Source of the DNA: Saprospiraceae bacterium
Lineage (GTDB): Bacteria > Bacteroidota > Bacteroidia > Chitinophagales > Saprospiraceae
Length of the DNA stretch: 64,000 bases
Assembly: GCA_026982695.1 (NCBI GenBank)
Contig: JALSGS010000030.1
Span: 62,001-126,000 of the forward strand
Direction of reading: 5' to 3'
The stretch's first letter is position 1, and the number at the start of each line of letters is the position of its first letter. This document shows positions 50,596 to 58,652 of this stretch, in pieces. The notes under the pieces were generated by a model. The model was not told the DNA's origin, searched no databases, and saw nothing but the letters and a program-made list of their open reading frames with translations. A program made the translations under genes and the position numbers.

Positions 50596-52746
50596 CTACA
50601 AGTTTCGCATGTCCACTTTGTTGAGTATAGCGCCCAATAGCTTTTTATCCAATGACTTGAGGTAGAAGATACTTTGTTGATCTTGTTGTTCGATGGTATC
50701 GCGTGCCGAGCAAATGAGTACTACTCTTTGGACAAAAGGATCTAGCTCTTTGCTATCGGGAAAGTCGTTGAGTGCTGCTCCTTCCAGAAAGATGAAATCG
50801 AATTGTGTGCGATAGTGATCCAGCATTTGCTTGAATTCTGTTTCAGAAAACACTTCCATGGGCGATCGACCCATGGATTTGTTGCCGATGATGGTGATCG
50901 CTTCGGGGAGGGGGGATAGAACGATACCTATGTCTTGAGGTTGTAGATTGGGGTGAGTGCTGTGTTGGAAGGTGCTTAGGGTATTGTGTCGGAGGTTGGT
51001 ATCGACGATGAGCACGCGCTTGTGTTGTAGAGCCAATGCATAGGCGGTACACAAGATTAAGTACGACTTGCCGGCACCTTTCCGGAGGCTGGTGAATAGC
51101 ACGATTTGTTTTTTGGAGGCGATGAGCTCGTGACGAAGTGCGCGAATGTTTTCGCGAAACAATTGAAGTGGGTTGGGCAAGGATGCTGCTTCAAATAGTT
51201 GCGACAGATGGAGCTGAGGGCTCTGGCTGTCTACTACGGCCACTAGGAGTGGAAGCTCTGTGCGTTGTACAAAGACAGGAGGGCTGTACAAGGTAGTATC
51301 GAGAAAAGCTGCGAGCAAGATGAGCAATACCATGAGCCCGCCTGAAGCGGTGGCTGCAAAGACCGAGATGAGCAGGCGCTTTTTGGGCTTGGGCTTGTCG
51401 GGCAAGGTAGGAGGTTCGAGCAGTCGAATAGGTACTTCCTGATGCTCGCTCTGCAACTTGGCTTCTTTGAGCTTTTCCATCAGTTCTAAATATTCCTTTT
51501 CCAGCACTTGGCGTTCTTGCTCCATGCGCGTCAGCTCGGCATCATTGGCTACCAGCAAGTTGGCTTGCCCACGCAATCGCTCAATTTCCTTGTGCAAGGA
51601 GTGTACAGCGGCTTTTGCCAACTCTAACTCTAGTTCTTTATCGATGCGGGCTTTGAGCAAGGTCTCTACGCGATCTTCTGAATGTGGGCCGCCATCTTGC
51701 CGGAGGTTGGCCAGTCGTGCAATGAGTTTTTCTTGGCGTTGGCGCAATTGGGCAATTTGTTGGGCCAGCTGATGGTTTTTTCGTCCATCTTTCAAGTACT
51801 CGGCATTGAGCTTTTTGATCTGGTCGGTTAGGGCTTGCACTTCTTCGTTGAGGAAGATCGTGCGTGCAAAGGCATCTCCCTTAACGTGGTTACGTGCTAG
51901 GATATACTGATTGAGGCGTTGAATGGCTTTTTCCAGTGCTGGAATCTTTTGGGCTGTGCGTTCGCGTTCGAGTTCCAGTTCGCGCACATGAGCAAGGAGG
52001 TTTTCTTTTTGGCGTGTGATGTCGACTAGGTTGTTCGATCGGCGATATGCTTCAATCTGTGCTTGTTTTTCTTCGAGCAGTTTTTTCTTCTCTTCTACTT
52101 GTTTTTGCCAAAACTCCAATGATTTGCGCTCATCGGCTACCAATTCTTGGCGATATAGCTGAAAAAACTCTTCCAGATATGCCTTAGTGGCAAACAGGGC
52201 CAACTGAGGAGATTCAAAGGTGAATGACAGCTCCAAGTAGTCGGTATCACCTTTGCGCACTATTTCCATATGCTTGAGTAGCGATTCGTAGTCGTAGCCG
52301 TAGGCTTGGGCCAGACGGTTGAGTTGGACAGTAGCTTCCCAAGTGGTTGTATCGGTTTGTAGGGCCAGCGCCACGGGCTGTTGTGCCTTGTGCGTATCGG
52401 TGGTAGGGCGCTTGATTTTGTCAGGTTGGCGAAATGGCTGATCGCTGTATAGCTCGTGTTGAAGTAGACGCCAGCTTAGCCGTTGTACGATAGAGCGCGA
52501 CTTCATGAATTCGATGAGCTGGTTGAAACTGCTTTCAATTTGAAACTTTTGTACAAAGGCCGATTCGCGCTCAATGACGATTCCCTTGTAGTTGAGTATA
52601 CCTGTCTCGATAAGCGCATTGGCTTGATATTGCGAGGGCAATAGACTAATAATGAGAAAGGATAGTATGCCTGTTACGGCCATTGTTGAGCCGACGAGCC
52701 ATTTTCTGCGCCATAAAATAGTCCATAAGTACCCGATGTCCATCAT
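50596..52746 (-). CDS. Wzc-like polysaccharide co-polymerase with ATPase domain
   Basis: A 716-residue chain-length determinant of the Wzz/Wzc type. Domains: N-terminal Wzz with a membrane helix (KWLVGSTMAVTGILSFLIISLL), a long periplasmic coiled coil (about residues 190-430), a second membrane helix near 455-480 (preceded by P-P-T-L-P-D-K-P-K-P-K-K), then a cytoplasmic ATPase: Walker A-like L-R-K-G-A-G-K-S-Y, Walker A' V-L-I-V-D-T-N-L-R and an F-I-F-L-E-G-A-A-L B-like strand. The C-terminus is N-K-V-D-M-R-N-L with no cluster of tyrosines, which autophosphorylating BY-kinases normally carry. It is the first gene of the export operon, with a consensus promoter at 52901-52908. Confidence 0.88.
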   Translation of the reverse strand: MMDIGYLWTILWRRKWLVGSTMAVTGILSFLIISLLPSQYQANALIETGILNYKGIVIERESAFVQKFQIESSFNQLIEFMKSRSIVQRLSWRLLQHELYSDQPFRQPDKIKRPTTDTHKAQQPVALALQTDTTTWEATVQLNRLAQAYGYDYESLLKHMEIVRKGDTDYLELSFTFESPQLALFATKAYLEEFFQLYRQELVADERKSLEFWQKQVEEKKKLLEEKQAQIEAYRRSNNLVDITRQKENLLAHVRELELERERTAQKIPALEKAIQRLNQYILARNHVKGDAFARTIFLNEEVQALTDQIKKLNAEYLKDGRKNHQLAQQIAQLRQRQEKLIARLANLRQDGGPHSEDRVETLLKARIDKELELELAKAAVHSLHKEIERLRGQANLLVANDAELTRMEQERQVLEKEYLELMEKLKEAKLQSEHQEVPIRLLEPPTLPDKPKPKKRLLISVFAATASGGLMVLLILLAAFLDTTLYSPPVFVQRTELPLLVAVVDSQSPQLHLSQLFEAASLPNPLQLFRENIRALRHELIASKKQIVLFTSLRKGAGKSYLILCTAYALALQHKRVLIVDTNLRHNTLSTFQHSTHPNLQPQDIGIVLSPLPEAITIIGNKSMGRSPMEVFSETEFKQMLDHYRTQFDFIFLEGAALNDFPDSKELDPFVQRVVLICSARDTIEQQDQQSIFYLKSLDKKLLGAILNKVDMRNL

Positions 52747-52885
52747 TCGGGGGTTGTTTTCTCAAGTATGCGTTGCGTAGCAGTGAGCCGCGATTGAGAG
52801 GCACACAAGCTGATTTTGTCGAAATGAGCCAAAAACAGGGCCGATTTTGGCACAAACTATCGGACTTGAGGGAGTTTGTGTCAAC

Positions 52886-52891
52886 GGGGGG
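52886..52891 (-). promoter_or_regulatory. C6 tract in the leader of the Wzc-like gene
   Basis: On the minus strand ATTATTCCCCCCGTTG lies about 7-12 bases after the predicted transcript start of the Wzc-like gene. It is one of several C tracts in untranslated regions of this locus, each on the coding strand of the next gene. Confidence 0.35.
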
Positions 52892-52900
52892 AATAATACC

Positions 52901-52908
52901 CAAAGGTA
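52901..52908 (-). promoter_or_regulatory. -7 promoter element of the exopolysaccharide export operon
   Basis: TACCTTTG on the minus strand is an exact consensus match. It lies just past the terminator of the LytTR gene and about 155 bases before the Wzc-like start, so the export operon has its own promoter and a long leader. Confidence 0.6.
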
Positions 52909-52923
52909 CAGCTTGTAGCTGTG

Positions 52924-52958
52924 TAAAAAAAGGAATCGACTCTATTGCTATAGAGCCG
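52924..52958 (-). terminator. Rho-independent terminator of the LytTR gene
   Basis: On the minus strand a 9-bp stem with one mismatch (CGGCTCTAT/ATAGAGTCG, loop AGCA) is followed by ATTCCTTTTTTT. It separates the regulatory genes from the export operon. Confidence 0.7.
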
Positions 52959-53039
52959 ACATCCCAATGATCCATTGTTGTACAGAAAAGCTTTTGTGTA
53001 TAAAGTTGGGTTGAGTATGTGCAGGGAGTTTTCCACGTA

Positions 53040-53726
53040 TTACAATAGATGAATGCGGGCCATAAGCGAGGGCTTGTTGGCTCTGCTGATGGGGATGACT
53101 TTATTGCCAATGACTAAAGAATTGTCTTCTATGTCTTCAATTTTGCTCATGTTGACAATATAAGTTCGGTGTACGCGGTAGAATCTCGTCTGGTCCAACT
53201 TTTTGTAGATGTTTTTGAGCGTACTGTAGATAATGTGACTGCCTTTTGTGGTTTTGATGCGCACGTAGTCACCTACGTTTTCAAAGTAGAGGATGTCGTC
53301 GTAGTTCAGCCGAAGAAAGCGACCGTCTTCTTTGATGTACACCTCTTCGCTGCTACGTGGCGTCGCATGTAGCAATTGTTGTTGGGCTTTGCCTACGGCT
53401 TCTAAGAATCGGGGCCAAGTGATGGGCTTCTTGAGGTAGTCCACCGCTTTGTATTCGAAGGCTTCATAGGCGTAATCTTTTTTGGCAGTGGTGAAAATGA
53501 CTAGTGGCAAAGTAGGTAGATGTTCGAGTAGCTCGATGCCACTGAGTTTAGGCATCTCTATATCGAGAAATAGCAAGTCAATTTCTTCCTTTTCAAGCCA
53601 TTGTTGAGCTTGTTGGCCGTCGGTAGCTATGCCTACTACTACCAGATAGGGGATCTGTTGGCAGAATCGCATGAGCGATTTGCAGGCTAAGGTGTCGTCA
53701 TCTACGATGAGGCACTTCATTTTCAT
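53040..53726 (-). CDS. LytTR-family response regulator of the EPS locus
   Basis: A 228-residue regulator: receiver at 1-118 (I-V-D-D-D pocket, acceptor Asp in L-L-F-L-D-I-E-M-P, T-T in I-F-T-T-A-K, Lys in Y-L-K-K-P-I) and a LytTR DNA-binding domain at about 130-225 (V-Y-I-K-E-D-G-R-F-L-R-L-N-Y-D-D-I-L-Y-F-E-N-V-G-D-Y-V-R-I, R-V-H-R-T-Y-I-V-N). It is followed by a terminator and by the Wzc-like operon, so it is a good candidate activator or repressor of it. Its receiver is a close paralogue of the receiver-only protein just upstream. Confidence 0.92.
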   Translation of the reverse strand: MKMKCLIVDDDTLACKSLMRFCQQIPYLVVVGIATDGQQAQQWLEKEEIDLLFLDIEMPKLSGIELLEHLPTLPLVIFTTAKKDYAYEAFEYKAVDYLKKPITWPRFLEAVGKAQQQLLHATPRSSEEVYIKEDGRFLRLNYDDILYFENVGDYVRIKTTKGSHIIYSTLKNIYKKLDQTRFYRVHRTYIVNMSKIEDIEDNSLVIGNKVIPISRANKPSLMARIHLL

Positions 53727-53790
53727 GGCGGTGGGTTGAATTGGTTTATTAGATATTGTACAAGTATGGTTTAGGGAATGTGTTGTAGTG

Positions 53791-54141
53791 TCAAAGGAGT
53801 TGACCTATCACTTTTTTAAACTGTTCGTGTGATACGGGTTTGGTGAGTACGGCTGCTGCTCGAGCTGCTGCACCGTTGAGCCGTTCTACTTTGCTCGTTA
53901 CGAGTACGACGTGTTGTGATTGTGAGGGGGGCAGGTGTTTGAGCAGTTGCTTGCCGTCTATGCCAGGCAGATCTAGATCGAGGAAAACAATATCGAACTG
54001 TTGATTTTCCAACATCGATAATGCCTCATGGCCATCAGCACACGCACCAATCACTTGCAAGTGAGGCATTTTGTGGCACAGGCGTTCAAGCGATTTGCGT
54101 GCAATTAAGTCGTCATCTACGATAAGACACTTTTTCTTCAT
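53791..54141 (-). CDS. Receiver-only response regulator
   Basis: A 116-residue protein made of a receiver domain alone: I-V-D-D-D pocket, acceptor Asp in V-F-L-D-L-D-L-P-G, Ser/Thr in L-V-T-S-K and Lys in V-L-T-K-P-V. The first half is strikingly like the LytTR regulator downstream (K-C-L-I-V-D-D-D, K-S-L, R-x-C, P-x-L-x-V-x-G, D-G, F-L-D, L-L-x-H-L-P), so the two probably came from one gene by duplication, with the DNA-binding half lost here. It may shuttle phosphate between the hybrid kinase and other parts. Confidence 0.9.
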   Translation of the reverse strand: MKKKCLIVDDDLIARKSLERLCHKMPHLQVIGACADGHEALSMLENQQFDIVFLDLDLPGIDGKQLLKHLPPSQSQHVVLVTSKVERLNGAAARAAAVLTKPVSHEQFKKVIGQLL

Positions 54142-54189
54142 GTTTGTCTGTGTTTTGGTTAAAAATGAGAAATGTCAAAAGCCCTTTGC

Positions 54190-57093
54190 TTATCCTACTA
54201 CGATTTCACTAGCCTTCATGAGGGTTTTTTTCATTCGTTCTAGGTCGGCTTGCAATACAGGTATCAGTTTTTCGACCTGCTGTTCTAATTGTTCTATTTG
54301 CCCCAACAGTTTGGCAGGGGCAACCTTGGTGATATCGGTATTTTCCAAGATCTCTAACTTGTTGCTGATGTGAGATAGCCCTACCATGAGAAAGTTGGGC
54401 TTGAGCTTGTGTGCGAGTTTTGCGAATGCTTTCCACTCTTCTTTTTGCGCCAGACTTTTTAGTTGGTAGAATTCTTTGAGCGTCACTTTGAGAAAAGTCT
54501 CGAAGATATCGGTGGCATATTCTAGGTCGCCTTCGTAGAAAAATTCCAAATAATTGGTGTCCAATTCGTTGCTAAAGTGGAAGGGATCGTTGTGATTGGC
54601 GGCCTTCATGCTGCGGCCTCCTTTGATGGCGAATTTGTTGAGCAGTTGTTGGAGCTGCTTGGGGGCAAAGGGCTTGGTGAGAAAGTCGTTCATGCCTGCA
54701 TCCAGTGCTTCGCTTTTGCGAGAGGTAAGGGCTGAGGCAGTAAGTGCGATGATAGGAGTTGTTTTATTGGGCCCTTTGCCTTTTCTGATCTGTTGAGTGG
54801 CTTCTATGCCATCCATTAAGGGCATTTGTAGGTCCATAAAGATGAGATCAAAGGATTTGGTAAGGGCCATGTGTAGCCCTTCTTTGCCATTTGTAGCGAG
54901 TTCGAATCGGATGCCCCATTTTTTGAGCAATTCACATATGTATTGTCGATTCATGTAGTTGTCTTCTACTACCAGTACGCGGAAATTGTGTGTGTGGAAG
55001 GATATATCTTCGACCCATTCTTCGCCGATGTGTACGGCTTTTTTACCCGTATCTGTGAAACTCAGGTAGATAGTGAAGGTAGTGCCTTTGCCCAGCTCAC
55101 TTTCTACGTGGATAGAGCCTCCTTGCAGCTCTACGAGGCGTTTGGTAATGGCCAAGCCCAATCCCGTACCTCCGTAGCGGTATTTAATTTCTTGGCTAGC
55201 TTGTTCGAAGTTGTTGAAGATATGGGTGAGGCGTTCTTTGGCAATGCCGATACCCGTATCGAACACTTCTATTTTCAGATCTACGCGTTTGCCTGCTTTA
55301 TTGAGCCGTTCGATGCGAATGCCGAAGTGCCCTTTTTCAGTGAACTTTTCGGCATTGCTCATCAAATTGAGCAAGATCTGATTGAGCATCATATCATCGC
55401 CGATGTAGAGCGTGTCGATAGCAGAATCGATTTCAACACGCACCTCTACGGATTTGTTGGTTGCTTTCATTTTGAAGGTGGCCTCAATATTGCGCACTAG
55501 GCTGTTGAGATCAAATTCGCGCTGTTGTACTTCTACCTTTCCCGACTCGATCTTGGAGATGTCGAGAATGTCCGAGATGAGGTTGTGTAGTATTTGCGCC
55601 GAGCTTTTCAGGGTAGATAGATAGGCCTGTTGGCGTTTGCTGAGTCTTGTGTCGGACAGCAGGTGGGTCATACCAATCACTGCGTTGAGAGGTGTGCGTA
55701 TTTCATGGCTCATGTTGGCCAGGAACAATTTCTCGGCCTGTTGTGCTTCTTCAGCTGATCGCTTGGCTTGTTCTAGTTCTTTGAGCAGCCGTTTTTGGGA
55801 TGTGATGTCTAACAAGGCAGAGATAGATCCAATGATGTGGCCATTGAGGTCGTATCGCGGCGCCATGCTGACCATTGCCCAGAAGAGCTCGCCGTTTTTT
55901 TTGCGGCATTTGAGTTCGAAGAGTGGCATTTGTGCACCCAGTCCTTTTTGCATTAGCTCGCGGGCACGCCCTTTATTGCGTTCGGGGATAATCATTTCCA
56001 GGGGGTCAGTGCCGAGAAGTTCTTTGTGTGAGAAGCCCGTCATGGAACACAATTGTTCGTTGACATCTATAATGCGTCCTTGGTCATCCATTTCCAGTAG
56101 TCCTAATTGCATGCGCTGGATAATGGTGCGGTATTTTTCTTCGTTGGTGCGGATGGTTTGATGAGCGCGTTCTTCGTCGGTTACGTCGCGAAAGTTCCAC
56201 AGGCAGCCCAAATATTGCCCTTCTTCATAGATGGGTACAAAGTCGATGCGAAGCAGCTTGCCGTTTTTCAATTCCCACAATTGGTTGATCTGTTCTTGTT
56301 TGTCTTGCCATACTTGTTGGCTCCACTGACTGAAGCTTTGCTCATCCTGGAAGGCTTTGTGGATGTGTTGAAAGAGTTGCGCGGTGGGCTTTCCAATAAG
56401 CCATTCGGGGCTGATGAGCAAGTGAAAGGTATGACAAAACATTTCATTGACTAAGATGACCTCACCTGTCTCATTGGTCACCAGTGCACCGCTGTGCAGG
56501 TTCTTGATCAGGGCAGCTAGCCGGGTTTGAGTTCGCTTGAACTGAGCTTCGGCTTGCTTTTTATCGGTAATGTCTTGCGCTACACATGCAATTTCAAGAA
56601 TATTGCCTTCTTCGAGTATCAAGTTGGTTTGGATGTGCACCCATAGTATTTGCTGGCCTGGGGTGATTAAAGCTGTTTCGTAATAGCTGCTCAACCTTTT
56701 TTCTTCCATTTGTGCCTTGATCTGCTCCCAGAAAGCCTCGCGCGAGGCGGCTGGCACAAATTGGCGGATGTCGGTGTTGAGTATGTCGGCAGCGCGAATG
56801 CCCAATTTCATGCATCCCCTTTGGTTGATATAGGTGACATTACCCGAAGGGGTGAACTTGAAGACTAAATCGCCAGCTGATTCTACCATCTGTCGATAGG
56901 CCGATTCGCTTTGGCGCAGCGAGTCTGTGACCAAGCGCAAGCGTCGTTGAAAGGCGTGTTCTTTTTCTTGTAGCTCTGTTTGGAGTGCTTGTATTTGTTC
57001 TTTCAGGGCGTGCATGGCCTTTTCGGTAGCCATGCGTGCTTGTTGTTCGCGCTCTAAGAGCCGTTCGAGTACTTCTCTATTTTTTTCAGGCAT
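54190..57093 (-). CDS. Soluble hybrid histidine kinase (PAS-PAS-PAS-HK-REC-HPt)
   Basis: A 967-residue hybrid kinase with no membrane segment. Order: coiled coil (1-65), three PAS domains (about 65-185, 190-310, 315-435), HisKA with phospho-acceptor His463 in M-S-H-E-I-R-T-P-L-N, HATPase (N-L-M-S-N-A-E-K-F-T, D-T-G-I-G-I, G-G-T-G-L-G-L-A-I), a receiver with acceptor Asp754 in I-F-M-D-L-Q-M-P, and a C-terminal HPt domain with His895 in L-A-H-K-L-K-P-N. The whole phosphorelay up to HPt is thus on one chain, and the last phosphate acceptor is likely the receiver-only protein or the LytTR regulator in the next two genes. It senses a cytoplasmic cue, perhaps redox, gas or a small ligand through PAS. 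Confidence 0.95.
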   Translation of the reverse strand: MPEKNREVLERLLEREQQARMATEKAMHALKEQIQALQTELQEKEHAFQRRLRLVTDSLRQSESAYRQMVESAGDLVFKFTPSGNVTYINQRGCMKLGIRAADILNTDIRQFVPAASREAFWEQIKAQMEEKRLSSYYETALITPGQQILWVHIQTNLILEEGNILEIACVAQDITDKKQAEAQFKRTQTRLAALIKNLHSGALVTNETGEVILVNEMFCHTFHLLISPEWLIGKPTAQLFQHIHKAFQDEQSFSQWSQQVWQDKQEQINQLWELKNGKLLRIDFVPIYEEGQYLGCLWNFRDVTDEERAHQTIRTNEEKYRTIIQRMQLGLLEMDDQGRIIDVNEQLCSMTGFSHKELLGTDPLEMIIPERNKGRARELMQKGLGAQMPLFELKCRKKNGELFWAMVSMAPRYDLNGHIIGSISALLDITSQKRLLKELEQAKRSAEEAQQAEKLFLANMSHEIRTPLNAVIGMTHLLSDTRLSKRQQAYLSTLKSSAQILHNLISDILDISKIESGKVEVQQREFDLNSLVRNIEATFKMKATNKSVEVRVEIDSAIDTLYIGDDMMLNQILLNLMSNAEKFTEKGHFGIRIERLNKAGKRVDLKIEVFDTGIGIAKERLTHIFNNFEQASQEIKYRYGGTGLGLAITKRLVELQGGSIHVESELGKGTTFTIYLSFTDTGKKAVHIGEEWVEDISFHTHNFRVLVVEDNYMNRQYICELLKKWGIRFELATNGKEGLHMALTKSFDLIFMDLQMPLMDGIEATQQIRKGKGPNKTTPIIALTASALTSRKSEALDAGMNDFLTKPFAPKQLQQLLNKFAIKGGRSMKAANHNDPFHFSNELDTNYLEFFYEGDLEYATDIFETFLKVTLKEFYQLKSLAQKEEWKAFAKLAHKLKPNFLMVGLSHISNKLEILENTDITKVAPAKLLGQIEQLEQQVEKLIPVLQADLERMKKTLMKASEIVVG

Positions 57094-57104
57094 AAACCAT
57101 CTTT

Positions 57105-57124
57105 TTCATGGGGGGAACCATGAA
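57105..57124 (-). promoter_or_regulatory. Hairpin with C tract just before the hybrid kinase start
   Basis: TTCATGG and CCATGAA form a 7-bp inverted repeat around the loop TTCCCC on the minus strand; together they contain a C6 tract. The element ends 11 bases before the ATG and could mask it. Confidence 0.35.
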
Positions 57125-57133
57125 CGCTCTGCA

Positions 57134-57145
57134 CCTTTATAGGGG
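57134..57145 (-). promoter_or_regulatory. Shared box CCTTTATAGGG (copy 1)
   Basis: This 11-base sequence (plus strand) recurs at 59913-59923. Both copies lie in front of leftward genes of this locus (hybrid kinase and GT2). It lies in the predicted leader here. Confidence 0.25.
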
Positions 57146-57221
57146 GACATTGTACCGTGAAGGGATTAAAATTTGCAGGGTAGGTCAGGTATGGATGAGT
57201 GTGTCGTTCGTCGAGTATGCG

Positions 57222-57230
57222 GCAAATATA
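57222..57230 (-). promoter_or_regulatory. -7 promoter element of the hybrid kinase gene
   Basis: TATATTTGC on the minus strand matches TAnnTTTG exactly. The predicted leader is about 126 bases and includes the C-tract hairpin. The rest of the 388-base gap up to the beta-helix gene shows nothing else clear. Confidence 0.55.
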
Positions 57231-57269
57231 ATAGCCTGCATTTCGGGCATGTGCCGAAATACAGGCTAT
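57231..57269 (-). terminator. Long inverted repeat: terminator of the beta-helix gene and possible operator
   Basis: A 16-bp inverted repeat with one mismatch (ATAGCCTG-x-ATTTCGG and its complement, 7-base loop) ends exactly where the -7 box of the hybrid kinase begins. On the minus strand it is followed by the T-rich TATATTTG. It can end the upstream transcript; it also covers the -33 region of the next promoter and so could bind a regulator. Confidence 0.5.
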
Positions 57270-57481
57270 AAGTGACATGAAAGTCAATGATTGGGCGGTG
57301 AGCTTTTTTCTATATGCCAGTGTTTCTGTGTCTAATGGCTTGAGTTGTACATTATTGTCATTCGGTTTGTTATGGATTTTATATTTGGTTGGGAATTGGG
57401 CAGTTGTTTCATTCACTACTATTTGTGCATGGTGATTCGCTCTCTTTTGTATGTGACATTTTTCAAGCGGAGTGATTTAAG

Positions 57482-58507
57482 TCAAAACTGCATCCCTTCC
57501 GTGTGGGAGCTAAAGTTTTCCCTACCAGTGCAATACTCGGGAAAATTGCGGATGGGAGCTTGTTCATCGGGTTGGTTGCGCTGGAAGAGGCAGTCCACTA
57601 GGTCGGGGGCAGCTTCTCCTTTTAGCCTCACGTTGTAGATAGCTGTGCCAGATACGTATACACTATTTTCGATGAAAGAGCAATTTTTAAGAGTAGGGTT
57701 GCTTTGCCCCTCAACGCCATAGTTGATCATGGCGCCGCCATAATTGGCAGAATTGGCTTGAAATAGGCAGGACTCAAACTGCGGATTAGCCGTGCCATTT
57801 GCACGCCCATCGTTGAAGATGGCGCCTCCGTCTAGGTCACATCTATTAGCTACAAAAGTGCAGTTCTTGAACAGGGGGTTGGCCATTCCTCCCTGGGCAT
57901 TGTTGTAGAAGGCACCACCGTCACGGGCGTAGTTGTTGGCAAAGATACAATTGCGGATAGTAGGGCTGGAGGGTCGTTGGGTGCCGTCGTTATACCAGCC
58001 ACCACCGCTGCGCCTTATACTGCCAAAATGCCCGCTGCCATTGGCCGTGCCATCTGAGATGATGAAGCCATCAATGATGGTAGCGGGGCTGACGCCTTTT
58101 GTGAGTACTACAGTAAAGGCATTGTCTTCAAAGCTTTCTGTGCCTATTTCACCTGAAAGGATAGTGGCATTAGCGACCCAGTCGCGTTGCATAAGACTCG
58201 TTTCATGCCCTGCAAACCCACCGTATAGTTGTACGCCGTCGGGGATAATGAAAGAGAGTGAGCGGTTGTAATCGTTGGTGGTTTTGTAGCTACCTGCTGC
58301 CACCCATATTTGATCGCCTTTTTGGGCAGAAAAGAGAGCAGCTTGAAGATCGCCCGTAGCACGTGCCCATGAACTGCCATCGCCTTTTCCTCCGACTTTT
58401 ACATAGATGATTTTTCCTGAAGTTTCAGTAGCAGAAAACGACTGCCACAGCAACAACCCTGACAGCAAGAAGGTTATTCCTACTACTACGTGCAATATCC
58501 TTTGCAT
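57482..58507 (-). CDS. Exported parallel beta-helix (polymorphic repeat) protein
   Basis: A 341-residue protein with an N-terminal signal or anchor (ILHVVVGITFLLSGLLLW). After Y-V-K-V-G-G-K-G-D-G-S-S-W-A-R-A-T-G-D-L-Q-A-A-L, a start typical of right-handed beta-helix surface proteins, come about six turns with the pattern N-C-x-F-x-x-N-x-A-x-x-G-G-A-x-x-N, as in Chlamydia-type polymorphic outer membrane repeats. No T9SS domain follows; the end is ragged (R-N-F-P-E-Y-C-T-G-R-E-N-F-S-S-H). Either the C-terminus is truncated or the protein stays anchored by its N-terminus. It may bind or modify the exopolysaccharide; this is inference from position. Confidence 0.8.
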   Translation of the reverse strand: MQRILHVVVGITFLLSGLLLWQSFSATETSGKIIYVKVGGKGDGSSWARATGDLQAALFSAQKGDQIWVAAGSYKTTNDYNRSLSFIIPDGVQLYGGFAGHETSLMQRDWVANATILSGEIGTESFEDNAFTVVLTKGVSPATIIDGFIISDGTANGSGHFGSIRRSGGGWYNDGTQRPSSPTIRNCIFANNYARDGGAFYNNAQGGMANPLFKNCTFVANRCDLDGGAIFNDGRANGTANPQFESCLFQANSANYGGAMINYGVEGQSNPTLKNCSFIENSVYVSGTAIYNVRLKGEAAPDLVDCLFQRNQPDEQAPIRNFPEYCTGRENFSSHTEGMQF

Positions 58508-58652
58508 AGCAACTCTTTTTCTGGTTTTCGTGGGGTGTCACGAGGCTGTTGCAAAGGTGTTGATGCCTAAGGTGAAGTGTAGGATTATTTCGTTTTTGGG
58601 TAGAAAATATCTTGTTATTGGTCGAGTGATAGCGATGGATAGGCAGGTAGTG

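Noticed and set aside
57054-57416. A 120-codon minus-strand frame before the hybrid kinase
   Set aside because: It overlaps the kinase start, covers the promoter and the long inverted repeat, and its translation looks random.
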